Assembly: GCA_027340195.1 (NCBI GenBank) | Contig: DAHWNE010000374.1 | Location: 1 to 8,080 of the forward strand | Source: Acetobacteraceae bacterium | Lineage (GTDB): Bacteria; Pseudomonadota; Alphaproteobacteria; Acetobacterales; Acetobacteraceae | Length of the DNA stretch: 8,080 nt | Direction of reading: 5' to 3' | Shown: positions 1 through 6,487 of the stretch, in pieces | How the letters are laid out: the number at the start of each line of letters is the position of its first letter | Numbering within the stretch: position 1 is the stretch's first letter | The notes under the pieces: generated by a model | Databases searched by the model: none | What the model saw: only the letters and a program-made list of their open reading frames with translations | Told to the model about the DNA's origin: nothing | Program-made: the position numbers and the translations under genes

Positions 1-1
1 C

Positions 2-1405
2 CCGCCCGCCCCAGCCGGTCACCAGGTCCCCGCCGACCACTTGGTCCAGCGTGTAATCCGAGCCTTTCACCAGCACATCCGGACGCAGCGCGCGGATCAG
101 CGCCAGCGGCGTGTCCTCGTCGAAGCTGGTGACCAGATCCACGGGGGCCAGCGAGGCCATCACCGTCGCCCGCGCCGCTTCCGACTGCACCGGCCGGGTC
201 GGCCCCTTCAGCCGCCGCACCGAGGCATCGGAATTCAGCGCCACCACCAGCCGGTCGCAGGCCGCCCGTGCCTCGCGCAGCAGCCGCACATGGCCGGGAT
301 GGATCAGGTCGAAGCAGCCATTGGCGAAGCCCACCCGCAGCCCGCGCGCGCGCCAGGCGGCAACCCGCGCGGCGGCATCCGGGCCGGCGACGATCTTGTC
401 CTCCTCGGCCAACACGTCCTCGAGATGCAGCGCGCCCAGCAACTCCGCCGCCGCCACGGTGGCGGTACCGCGTTTCGCCACCGCCAGCCCGGCGGCGAGA
501 TTGGCCAGCCGCGCCGCCTCCGCCAAGGTCGCGCCGGCGCCCAGCGCCGCGGCCAGGGTCGCCACCACGGTATCGCCAGCGCCCGAGACATCGGCGACCT
601 CGCGGGCACGCGCGGGGAGGAACAGCGCCGGCCCGTCGCGCCCGAGCAGCGCCATGCCGCGCTCGGAGCGGGTGACCAGCACCGCCGTTCCCTCGGTGGC
701 CGCCAGCGCGGCGGCGGCGGCTTCGGCCACCGCGGCATCGTCGGGCAGCGGCCGTCCCGCGGCGGCGGCCAATTCCGCCTCGTTCGGGGTGAGCACGGAA
801 ACGCCCCGGTAGGCGCGAAAATCGGCCCGCTTCGGATCCGCCACCACCTGCCGCCCGGCCCGTGCGGCAGCCTCGAGCGCGTGCGCCAGCACCGGGTCCG
901 ACAGCACCCCCTTGGCGTAGTCGGACAGCACCAGCACCGTCGCCTCGGCCAGCGCGGCCTCGATCGCCGCGCACAGGGCGGCGGTGGCCTCGGGGCCGGC
1001 CGGGTCGGTCTGTTCCTCGTCGAGCCGCAACAGCTGATGCGCCCCGGACAGGAACCGGGTCTTGACCGAGGTCACCCGCTCCGCCCGCTCGATCAACACG
1101 GGGCGGATCAGCGGGCGCGCGGCGAGCAGCCGGCGCAGCTCCGCCGCCCCCGGGTCCGGCCCCACCAGCCCGATCAGCGTGACCTCGGCGCCGAGCGCGG
1201 CGATATTGGCGGCCACATTGGCGGCCCCACCCAGCACGGCGTGGCGCGCGGAGGGACGCAGCACCGGGATCGGCGCCTCCGGCGACAGCCGCGCGGCATG
1301 GCCGGCGACGTAGCGGTCGAGGATGAGATCGCCCAGCACGGCGACGCGGGCGGCGGGAAAGCGCCCGACCAGCGGGGCGAGCGGAGCATCGTCGGCAGGC
1401 GACAT
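2..1405 (-). CDS. hldE: HldE: bifunctional heptose-7-phosphate kinase / heptose-1-phosphate adenylyltransferase (3' end cut by window)
   Basis: Cytoplasmic enzyme that makes the ADP-heptose used in the LPS inner core: the N-terminal kinase phosphorylates C1 of heptose 7-phosphate, and after GmhB dephosphorylation the C-terminal domain adds AMP. The 468 residues visible on the minus strand begin [12 protein letters not shown]. The ribokinase/PfkB domain spans about residues 15-325: GDLILDRY at 25-32, [10 protein letters not shown] at 39-48, GGAANVAAN at 59-67, and the anion-hole/catalytic-base motif GAGDT at 275-279 with Asp278. The nucleotidyltransferase domain starts near 355 with [13 protein letters not shown], its HxGH at 369-372. 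The frame is still open at the window edge (…DLVTGWGGR); by family length only about 20-30 residues are missing. The ATG is the first one giving a normal N-terminus; its Shine-Dalgarno (GGAT) is poor. The gene is divergent from the liv operon, with no other LPS genes in view. Confidence 0.95.
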   Translation of the reverse strand, partial: MSPADDAPLAPLVGRFPAARVAVLGDLILDRYVAGHAARLSPEAPIPVLRPSARHAVLGGAANVAANIAALGAEVTLIGLVGPDPGAAELRRLLAARPLIRPVLIERAERVTSVKTRFLSGAHQLLRLDEEQTDPAGPEATAALCAAIEAALAEATVLVLSDYAKGVLSDPVLAHALEAAARAGRQVVADPKRADFRAYRGVSVLTPNEAELAAAAGRPLPDDAAVAEAAAAALAATEGTAVLVTRSERGMALLGRDGPALFLPARAREVADVSGAGDTVVATLAAALGAGATLAEAARLANLAAGLAVAKRGTATVAAAELLGALHLEDVLAEEDKIVAGPDAAARVAAWRARGLRVGFANGCFDLIHPGHVRLLREARAACDRLVVALNSDASVRRLKGPTRPVQSEAARATVMASLAPVDLVTSFDEDTPLALIRALRPDVLVKGSDYTLDQVVGGDLVTGWGGR

Positions 1406-1529
1406 GAGGGATCCGGGCAATGGTTCCAGCACCCTATATCACACCCCCTATCGCGCGCGCCGCACCGATGATAGCTGTGGCGCGAAGGCGCCGATCAACG
1501 GCCGCCGCGCATATTCGGGGGGAGGCGGC
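1406..1529. promoter_or_regulatory. Divergent intergenic region between hldE and livH
   Basis: This 124-bp gap must carry promoters for both hldE (leftward) and the liv operon (rightward). It is visibly less GC-rich around 1434-1475, where CCCTATATCACA and CCCCTATCG occur; read on the minus strand this gives TATAGG-like -10 candidates for hldE, but I see no matching -35. A small inverted repeat GGCGC-GAAG-GCGCC lies at 1479-1492, upstream of livH, and could be an operator or leader hairpin. The livH ribosome binding site closes the region. No recognised regulator site is visible. Confidence 0.4.
1517..1525 (+). promoter_or_regulatory. Ribosome binding site deciding the GTG start of livH
   Basis: A purine run GGGGGGAGG ends 4 nt before the GTG at 1530. 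The frame stays open upstream as far as an ATG at 1323, inside hldE on the opposite strand, but those residues are arginine/alanine-rich and unlike any permease. The GTG with this strong, closely spaced site is therefore the likely start. Confidence 0.65.
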
Positions 1530-2405
1530 GTGGATCTGTCGCTCGGTCTGTTCGGCAACGCCATCGTTTCGGGGCTGCTGCTGGGGGGGTTCTATGCCGC
1601 GGTGACGATCGGCATCTCGATCTCGTTCGGGATGCTGGATATCGCCAATATCGCGCATCCGGCCTTCATCGTGCTCGGCTCCTACGGGGCGTGGTACGCC
1701 AATTCCCGGTTCGGGGTCGATCCGCTGATCGCCTCGGTGGTGCTGATGCCGGCATTCTATTTGCTGGGTGCCGGAATCTATCAGCTCTATTATCACGCAT
1801 TCGAACGACGGGGCGACGCCAGCCTGCGCGGTCTCGCGTTCTTCTTCGGCCTGCTGTTCATCACCGAGGTGGGGCTGATCCTGGTTTTCGGCGTGGACTA
1901 CCGGCTGGTGCGGGCGCCCTATATCGGCCCCAGCCTCTATCTCGGCGCGCTCGAATTCCCGCTGCGGCTGCTGGTGCCGTTCCTGGCCTCGCTGGCGATG
2001 GTCGGGCTGCTGTGGCTCTATCTCTCCCGCAGCTTCACCGGCCGGGCGATCCTGGCGGTCGCGCAGGATGCCGAGGCGCTGCGCATCTTGGGCGCCGATC
2101 CGGTGCGCATCAAACGGATCGCCTTCGCGCTGTCGATCGCCACCACCTCGCTCGCCGGCGCCATTCTGATCGTGATCCAGCCGGTCGAGCCGTCGATCGG
2201 GCGCGACTATATCGGTCGGGTCTTCGCCATCGCCGTCCTGGGCGGCCTCGGCAGCTTCGCCGGCACCGTGGTGGCGGCGATCCTCCTGGGCATCATGGAG
2301 AGCCTGACCGCGACCTTCTACGGTCCTTCCTGGTCGCCGGCGATCGCGTTCGGGTTCCTGCTGCTGGCGCTGGCGGTGAAGCCCTCCGGCATGTTCGGAC
2401 GCTAG
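1530..2405 (+). CDS. livH: LivH-type inner-membrane permease of a branched-chain amino acid (HAAT) ABC transporter
   Basis: 291-residue integral membrane protein, one of the two permease subunits that form the translocation path of a hydrophobic amino acid uptake ABC transporter. It opens with DLSLGLFGNAIVSGLLLGGF, typical of LivH, and has about eight hydrophobic segments. The first helix region leads into LDIANIAHPAFIVLGSY, the family's N-x-AH-G motif but with Pro after His. The cytoplasmic EAA loop that docks on the ATPases is at about residues 167-200 (TGRAILAVAQDAEALRILGA, then DPVRIKRIAFALS). It ends with the usual GSFAGTVVAAILLGIMES and PSGMFGR. It starts at GTG and is first in the operon; livM follows after 4 nt. 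The actual substrate cannot be read from the permease: branched-chain amino acids, other amino acids, urea or aromatic compounds are all transported by this family. Confidence 0.9.
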   Translation: MDLSLGLFGNAIVSGLLLGGFYAAVTIGISISFGMLDIANIAHPAFIVLGSYGAWYANSRFGVDPLIASVVLMPAFYLLGAGIYQLYYHAFERRGDASLRGLAFFFGLLFITEVGLILVFGVDYRLVRAPYIGPSLYLGALEFPLRLLVPFLASLAMVGLLWLYLSRSFTGRAILAVAQDAEALRILGADPVRIKRIAFALSIATTSLAGAILIVIQPVEPSIGRDYIGRVFAIAVLGGLGSFAGTVVAAILLGIMESLTATFYGPSWSPAIAFGFLLLALAVKPSGMFGR

Positions 2406-2409
2406 GGCG

Positions 2410-3369
2410 ATGCGCGGCTGGACCTTTCTGCTGCTGGCAGTGCTGGTGGCGGGCGCGGTGTACGCGGCGGCCGCGGCGGTGAACAATGGCTACGTGTTCT
2501 TCGCCGGCTACGTGGTGCTGCAATACGTGGTGCTGGCCACCGCGTGGAACCTGCTGGGCGGCTACACCGGCTATGTCAATTTCGGCGTCGCCGGCTTCTT
2601 CGCGCTGGCCGCCTACGGCACGGTGGCGATCGAGAAGCTGGCGCCGCTGCCGCTGCCGGCGGTGATCCTGGCCGGCGGCGCCATCTCCGGCCTGCTCGGC
2701 CTCGGCATGGGCTATCTCACGCTGCGGCTGCGCGGGGTGTTCTTCTCCATCGCCACCCTGGCGATGGCGGTGGTGGCGCAGACCTTCGTCGTGAACTGGA
2801 ACTTCGTCGGCGGCTCGGCCGGCGCCTTCGTCATCCGCCCGCAATTCACCGCCTGGTTCCATATCGACTACATTCATTACCTGTTCCTGCTGATGCTGGT
2901 CCTGTGCGTGATCGTGCTGGCCACCGCGCGGCTGATCGAGCGCTCCCGCCTCGGCGACGGGTTCGCCGCCATCCGCGATGACGAACTCGCCGCCGAGGCC
3001 GCGGGCGTGCCCACCCTTCGCCTCAAGCTGATCGCCACCGCCCTGTCGGGCGCGTTCATGGGCATGGCCGGCGCGCCGCTGCCCTATTACGTGACCTATC
3101 TCGACCCGCCCTCGGCGTTCAGCCTGTCCTACGCGGTCAATACCATCGCCATGCCGCTGATCGGCGGCACCGCCGCCTGGCCAGGGCCGCTGATCGGGGC
3201 GCTGTTGCTCGCGACGCTGCAACAGCTGGTCACGGTCACCATCTCCTCGGCGGTCAACCTGCTGATCGTCGGGCTGATGCTGGTGGGCTTCATCATCATC
3301 GCCCCGCGCGGCATCATCGGCTGGTTCGGCATCGGCGAGGGGAAGCTGCGCAGGAGGAAACGCCGATGA
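2410..3369 (+). CDS. livM: LivM-type inner-membrane permease of the same ABC transporter
   Basis: 319-residue second permease subunit, pairing with LivH in the membrane. The N-terminal hydrophobic stretch (WTFLLLAVLVAGAVYAAAAA) is followed by the LivM hallmark region VVLATAWNLLGGYTGYVNFG, then VAGFFALAAYG. The EAA coupling loop begins near residue 178: RSRLGDGFAAIRDDELAAEA, then AGVPTLRLKLIATALSGAFM. A late glycine-rich segment (MPLIGGTAAWPGPLIGALLL) and a basic C-terminus (KLRRRKRR) fit the family and the positive-inside rule. The ATG lies 4 nt after the livH stop with only a weak ribosome binding site, so translation is probably coupled to livH. The stop overlaps the livG start in ATGA. The length is normal for LivM without extra domains. 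Confidence 0.92.
   Translation: MRGWTFLLLAVLVAGAVYAAAAAVNNGYVFFAGYVVLQYVVLATAWNLLGGYTGYVNFGVAGFFALAAYGTVAIEKLAPLPLPAVILAGGAISGLLGLGMGYLTLRLRGVFFSIATLAMAVVAQTFVVNWNFVGGSAGAFVIRPQFTAWFHIDYIHYLFLLMLVLCVIVLATARLIERSRLGDGFAAIRDDELAAEAAGVPTLRLKLIATALSGAFMGMAGAPLPYYVTYLDPPSAFSLSYAVNTIAMPLIGGTAAWPGPLIGALLLATLQQLVTVTISSAVNLLIVGLMLVGFIIIAPRGIIGWFGIGEGKLRRRKRR
3352..3357 (+). promoter_or_regulatory. Strong Shine-Dalgarno for livG inside the livM 3' end
   Basis: A perfect AGGAGG sits 8 nt before the livG ATG at 3366, within the codons for the basic LivM tail. It suggests that livG is translated efficiently in its own right as well as by coupling through the ATGA overlap. Confidence 0.7.
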
Positions 3370-4094
3370 CCCCGCCGCTGCTGGATGTCGCGGGCCTGGG
3401 CAAGCGCTTCGGCGGCTTCGTGGCGCTGGAGGCGATCGACCTTCAGGTCGCGTCAGGCGAGCGGGTCGGGCTGATCGGCCCCAACGGCTCCGGCAAGAGC
3501 ACGCTGGTCAACTGCCTGTCCGGCACCCTGCGCAACGAGACCGGACAGGTCCGCTTCGCCGGGCAGCGGCTGGACGGGATGGCCGCGCATCAGCGCACCC
3601 GGCTCGGCCTCGCCCGCAGCTTCCAGCTGCCGCGCCCGTTCCGGAGCCTGACGGTGGCGGAGAACCTGCAGATCCCGATCGAATACGTGGTCCATGCGCG
3701 CGGCGAGGGGCGGGTGGACGTGCCGGCGCGCTGCGCCGAGCTGCTCGATCTGGTGGGCCTTGCCGGCCGCGGCGAGGAACTGCCCACGGGCCTGACCCAG
3801 GTGGAGATGCGCAAGCTGGAACTGGCCCGCGCCATGGCCGCCGAACCGCGGCTGCTGATCGCCGACGAGGCGATGGCCGGGCTGTCGCATCAGGAGGTGG
3901 ACGACATCCTGGCCCTGCTCCTGGCGCTCAACGACCGCGGCGTGACCATCATCATGATCGAACACATCATGCGCGCCGTGATGGGCTTCAGCCAGCGGCT
4001 GGTGGTGCTGGTGGCCGGGCGCAAGATCGCCGACGGCGACCCGGAGGAGGTCATCCGCAACCCCGAAGTGGAGCGCGCGTATCTTGGCGAGTAG
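3366..4094 (+). CDS. livG: LivG-type ATPase subunit with a degenerate ABC signature
   Basis: 242-residue cytoplasmic ATP-binding subunit that powers transport with LivF. Walker A GPNGSGKST is at residues 38-46, the Q-loop SFQ ends at Gln87, the Walker B LLIADEAMAGL has Asp167 and Glu168, and the H-loop IEH has His200. The C-terminus (GDPEEVIRNPEVERAYLGE) is typical of LivG. Two departures from the usual LivG are plain in the sequence. The ABC signature, normally LSGGQ or LAYGQQRR, reads LTQVEMRKLELARAM at 143-157. The Walker B proline after DE is replaced by Ala169. The catalytic residues themselves are intact, so an active ATPase is likely. Some LivG relatives carry a similar LTLAGRKRLELARAL form, so this may be a subfamily trait rather than damage. 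It overlaps livM by 4 nt and livF by 11 nt. Confidence 0.9.
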   Translation: MTPPLLDVAGLGKRFGGFVALEAIDLQVASGERVGLIGPNGSGKSTLVNCLSGTLRNETGQVRFAGQRLDGMAAHQRTRLGLARSFQLPRPFRSLTVAENLQIPIEYVVHARGEGRVDVPARCAELLDLVGLAGRGEELPTGLTQVEMRKLELARAMAAEPRLLIADEAMAGLSHQEVDDILALLLALNDRGVTIIMIEHIMRAVMGFSQRLVVLVAGRKIADGDPEEVIRNPEVERAYLGE

Positions 4095-4815
4095 CCTCAC
4101 CCTCTCCGGCGTGACCGCCGGCTATGGCGCGGTGCACGTGCTCGAGGACGTCTCGATCGCCGTCCCGGCGGGTGCCACCGTGGCGCTGCTGGGCACCAAC
4201 GGCAACGGCAAGAGCACGCTGATGAAATGCGTGATGGGGCTGGTGCGCCCCTCGGCCGGGTCGATCGTCGCCGAGATCGACGGGGTCCGCCACGAGCTGG
4301 TCGGCCGGTCCACCGAGGCGATCGTGGCGCTGGGCATCGGCTTCGTCCCGGAGGGCCGCCGCCTGTTCCCCAAGCTGACGGTGACCGAGAATCTGATGCT
4401 GGGCGCGTTCCGCGCCGCCGCCCGGCCCGAGATCGCGCGCAACCTCGACTTCTGCTTCGAGACCTTCCCCCGCCTGCGCGAGCGTGCCGGCCAGCTCGCC
4501 GGCTCGATGAGCGGGGGCGAGCAGCAGATGGTGGCGCTGGCGCGCGCGCTGATGTCGGCGCCGCGGATCCTGCTGATCGACGAGCCTTCGGTGGGGCTGG
4601 CGCCGGTGCTGGTGCGCCGGACCATCGACAAGATCCGCGAACTCAAGGACAGCCGCCAGCTGACCGTGCTGATGGCCGAGCAGAACTTCACCCAGGCGAT
4701 CCGCATCGCCGACCAGGGCTATGTGATCGTCCACGGGCGGATCGCCTTCGAGGGCGCCTCGGCCGAGGCGCTCAACAACAACGAGCTGATCCGGAAGTTC
4801 TATCTCGGGATGTGA
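4084..4815 (+). CDS. livF: LivF-type ATPase subunit with canonical signature
   Basis: 243-residue second ATP-binding subunit of the transporter. Walker A GTNGNGKST is at residues 37-45, and the Q-loop region GFVPEGRRLFPKLTVTENL at 86-104 is diagnostic of LivF. The ABC signature SMSGGEQQMVALARAL is at 141-156, Walker B ILLIDEPSVGLAP at 162-174, and the switch region is AEQN at 198-201, with Gln where most ABC ATPases have His; LivF proteins generally share this. The start is TTG at 4084, inside the livG 3' end. The next in-frame start (GTG at 4111) would remove the first beta strand, and no in-frame ATG lies nearby upstream. GGAG at 4070-4073 is a plausible ribosome binding site 10 nt before the TTG. 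Its intact signature contrasts with that of LivG. It is the last gene of the visible operon. Confidence 0.93.
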   Translation: MASSLTLSGVTAGYGAVHVLEDVSIAVPAGATVALLGTNGNGKSTLMKCVMGLVRPSAGSIVAEIDGVRHELVGRSTEAIVALGIGFVPEGRRLFPKLTVTENLMLGAFRAAARPEIARNLDFCFETFPRLRERAGQLAGSMSGGEQQMVALARALMSAPRILLIDEPSVGLAPVLVRRTIDKIRELKDSRQLTVLMAEQNFTQAIRIADQGYVIVHGRIAFEGASAEALNNNELIRKFYLGM

Positions 4816-4827
4816 GGCGCCGCCTCA
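4813..4827. terminator. Inverted repeat at the livF/grpE convergent junction, containing both stop codons
   Basis: TGAGGC-GCC-GCCTCA is a perfect 6-bp stem with a 3-nt loop. Its left end is the TGA stop of livF, and its right end is, on the minus strand, the TGA stop of grpE. The two genes are only 9 bp apart, so a bidirectional transcription end must be very compact. There is no T-tract on either side, so it is at best a weak or factor-dependent terminator, or a 3'-end stabilising hairpin. Confidence 0.4.
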
Positions 4828-5400
4828 GCGGGGCGCGGCCAGCTCTGCCTCCGGCGCCTTCGCGACCACCACCATCGCCGGGCGCAGCAACCGACCGTGC
4901 AGCATCCAGGCCGGGGTCCAGGCTTGCAGCACCGTGCCGGGCGGATGCAGCAGGCTCTCCTGCTCGGCCATCGCCTGGTGGAAATTCGGGTCGAAGGGCT
5001 GGCCGGTCGGGTCCTCCCGCTTCACCCCGTTGCGTTCCAGGGTGGCGAGGAAGGCGCGTTCCACCCCCTCGATCCCCTCGCGCAGCTTCGCCACCAGCTC
5101 GGGGGTGTCGGGGCCGGGGGCCGGCAGGGCCTCGATGCCGCGACGCAGATTGTCCGCCGCCTCGGTCACGTCGGCGGCGAATTTCTGCACCGCGTACTGG
5201 CGCGCCTCCTCAACCTCGCGCCGGGCGCGGGCGCGGGTGTTGGCCATCTCGGCCTCGGCGCGCATCCAGCGGTCCTTGAAATCAGCCGATTCGGCTTCCA
5301 GGGCAGCGATGCGGGCGGCGGCGGCCTCCATGACCGCCTCCGGCGTGTCGGGCGCCGGCGCGGCGGCCGGGTCCGGGATTTCGTTCGGTTCGTTCATCAT
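4825..5400 (-). CDS. grpE: GrpE, nucleotide exchange factor for DnaK
   Basis: 191-residue cytoplasmic co-chaperone that promotes ADP release from DnaK. Residues 1-23 are a disordered Pro/Ala-rich leader. About 24-88 form the long dimerising helix, with the conserved DRWMRAEAEMANTRARARRE at 43-62 and YAVQKFAADVTEAADNLRR at 69-87. The C-terminal beta domain has FDPNFHQAM at 136-144 and RLLRPAMVVVAK at 170-181. The family signature expects Gly followed by Phe or Tyr about 20 residues after the HxA motif; here that pair is Ala164-Trp165. The start is one of two adjacent ATGs (5400 or 5397), both weakly supported by a ribosome binding site. dnaK, dnaJ and hrcA are not beside it. It is convergent with livF and divergent from the phosphatase gene. 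Confidence 0.95.
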   Translation of the reverse strand: MMNEPNEIPDPAAAPAPDTPEAVMEAAAARIAALEAESADFKDRWMRAEAEMANTRARARREVEEARQYAVQKFAADVTEAADNLRRGIEALPAPGPDTPELVAKLREGIEGVERAFLATLERNGVKREDPTGQPFDPNFHQAMAEQESLLHPPGTVLQAWTPAWMLHGRLLRPAMVVVAKAPEAELAAPR

Positions 5401-5408
5401 GGCCCCGA

Positions 5409-5436
5409 GTTAGGGCGGCGCGGGCGGCCAGACAAG
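5409..5436 (-). promoter_or_regulatory. Possible heat-shock (RpoH-type) promoter of grpE
   Basis: Read on the minus strand, CTTGTC (5436-5431) is followed after 15 nt by CCCTAAC (5415-5409). This resembles the alphaproteobacterial sigma-32 pattern CTTG followed by about 17 nt and a CCCCAT/CCTAT-like element, and grpE is a classic target of that factor. Transcription would then begin within a few bases of the ATG at 5400, giving a leaderless or nearly leaderless mRNA. This is inferred from two short matches in GC-rich DNA. Confidence 0.3.
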
Positions 5437-5530
5437 CGGGGGCCGGCCGGGATCCGCCCTCCGCGCCTTCTGTCGGCCGTCATCGACACGTCACATGACC
5501 GGGCGGCGGCGGCAGGCTACAGCGCGCGGC

Positions 5531-6436
5531 ATGACCCTGACCCGTCGCCGCCTGCTCGCCGCCGCCGCGTTGGCCCCCCTGCCCGCCGCCGCTGCCCCGC
5601 CCCCCGCGGGGTTCTTCCTGATCGGCGACTGGGGCCGTCGCGGCACCCACCACCAGCGCGCCGTCGCCGCCACCATGGCCACCGCCGCCGCCGCGCGCGA
5701 CCCGCGCTGGATCATCTCGGCCGGAGACAATTTCTACGAAGACGGCGTCACCGGCATCGATGACCCGCAGTGGCGTCAGAGCTACGAGGACATCTATCAC
5801 CAGCCCGCGTTGCAACGCCCCTGGCCGGTGGTGCTGGGCAATCACGACTACCGCGGCAACGTCGCGGCGCAGATCGCCTATTCCGCCCGCTCCGTCCGCT
5901 GGCAGCTGCCGGCGCGGTACTATCCGCGGCACCTGCCGCTGGGGGACGGAACCGCCGCGGCGCTGTTCTTCCTCGACACCTCGCCCTTCATCCGCAAATA
6001 CCTGGGCACCACCACCCGCATCGCCGGGCAGGACCCGGCGGCGCAGCTGGCCTGGCTGCGCCAGAGTCTCGCCGCCAGCAGCGCGCGCTGGAAGATCGTG
6101 ATCGGCCACCATCCGGTGTACACCGCCCGCGGCGGGCCGGGCCACGACCAGCCGGATCTGATCGCGGCGCTGGCCCCGGTGCTGCGCGCCGGCGGCGTGT
6201 GCGCCTATCTTAACGGCCACGACCACACCATGCAGTTCACCGCCCGCGACGGCACCGCCTTCATCACCTGCGGCACCGGATCGAAGATCAACCCGATCGG
6301 CCCGGCCCGCCGCCCCGGCTTCGTCGCCTCCGCCCATGGCTTCCTGGCCGCCCGGTTCCAGCCCGGCGGGCTGCGAATCGCGTTCGTGGATATCACCGGC
6401 CGCGAGCGCTTCGCCCGGGTGCTGGCGGGAGGTTGA
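5531..6436 (+). CDS. Purple acid phosphatase, TRAP/ACP5-like metallophosphoesterase with a predicted Tat signal
   Basis: 301-residue predicted exported phosphomonoesterase with a binuclear metal centre. The leader MTLTRRRLLAAAALAPLPAA has a twin-arginine motif (T-R-R-R-L-L at 4-9), a hydrophobic core and AxA cleavage sites near 19-22. The metal ligands match purple acid phosphatases in order: Asp33 in GDWG, Asp66 and Tyr69 in GDNFY, Asn104 in GNHDY, His193 in GHHPVY, and His230 and His232 in NGHDH. The tyrosine ligand separates purple acid phosphatases from ordinary metallophosphoesterases. The stretch from GDNFYEDGV through the conserved GNVAAQIAYS-type segment (109-118) closely resembles animal ACP5. 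The ATG at 5531 is preferred over an in-frame ATG at 5495 because it puts the twin arginines in the usual place; neither has a good ribosome binding site. The gene is divergent from grpE. The physiological substrate is unknown; phosphate scavenging in the periplasm is an inference. Confidence 0.87.
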   Translation: MTLTRRRLLAAAALAPLPAAAAPPPAGFFLIGDWGRRGTHHQRAVAATMATAAAARDPRWIISAGDNFYEDGVTGIDDPQWRQSYEDIYHQPALQRPWPVVLGNHDYRGNVAAQIAYSARSVRWQLPARYYPRHLPLGDGTAAALFFLDTSPFIRKYLGTTTRIAGQDPAAQLAWLRQSLAASSARWKIVIGHHPVYTARGGPGHDQPDLIAALAPVLRAGGVCAYLNGHDHTMQFTARDGTAFITCGTGSKINPIGPARRPGFVASAHGFLAARFQPGGLRIAFVDITGRERFARVLAGG

Positions 6437-6487
6437 CCCGCAGCACCAGGCCCCGCACAAGGTCCCGCCACCATCCGGGCCCTTTCC

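Noticed and set aside
41..1471. 476-codon plus-strand open frame opposite hldE
   Set aside because: It is rich in Arg, Gly, His and Gln with no recognisable domain and lies antisense to a clear HldE. Long antisense frames are expected in DNA this GC-rich.
1434..2486. 350-codon minus-strand open frame opposite livH
   Set aside because: It is hydrophilic, repetitive Arg/Gln/Asp/His content that mirrors the hydrophobic codons of a membrane protein. LivH is clearly the real gene.
5495..5530. Upstream ATG as the phosphatase start, adding 12 residues
   Set aside because: It would place a basic 16-residue segment before the twin arginines and has no ribosome binding site; the ATG at 5531 gives a normal Tat leader.
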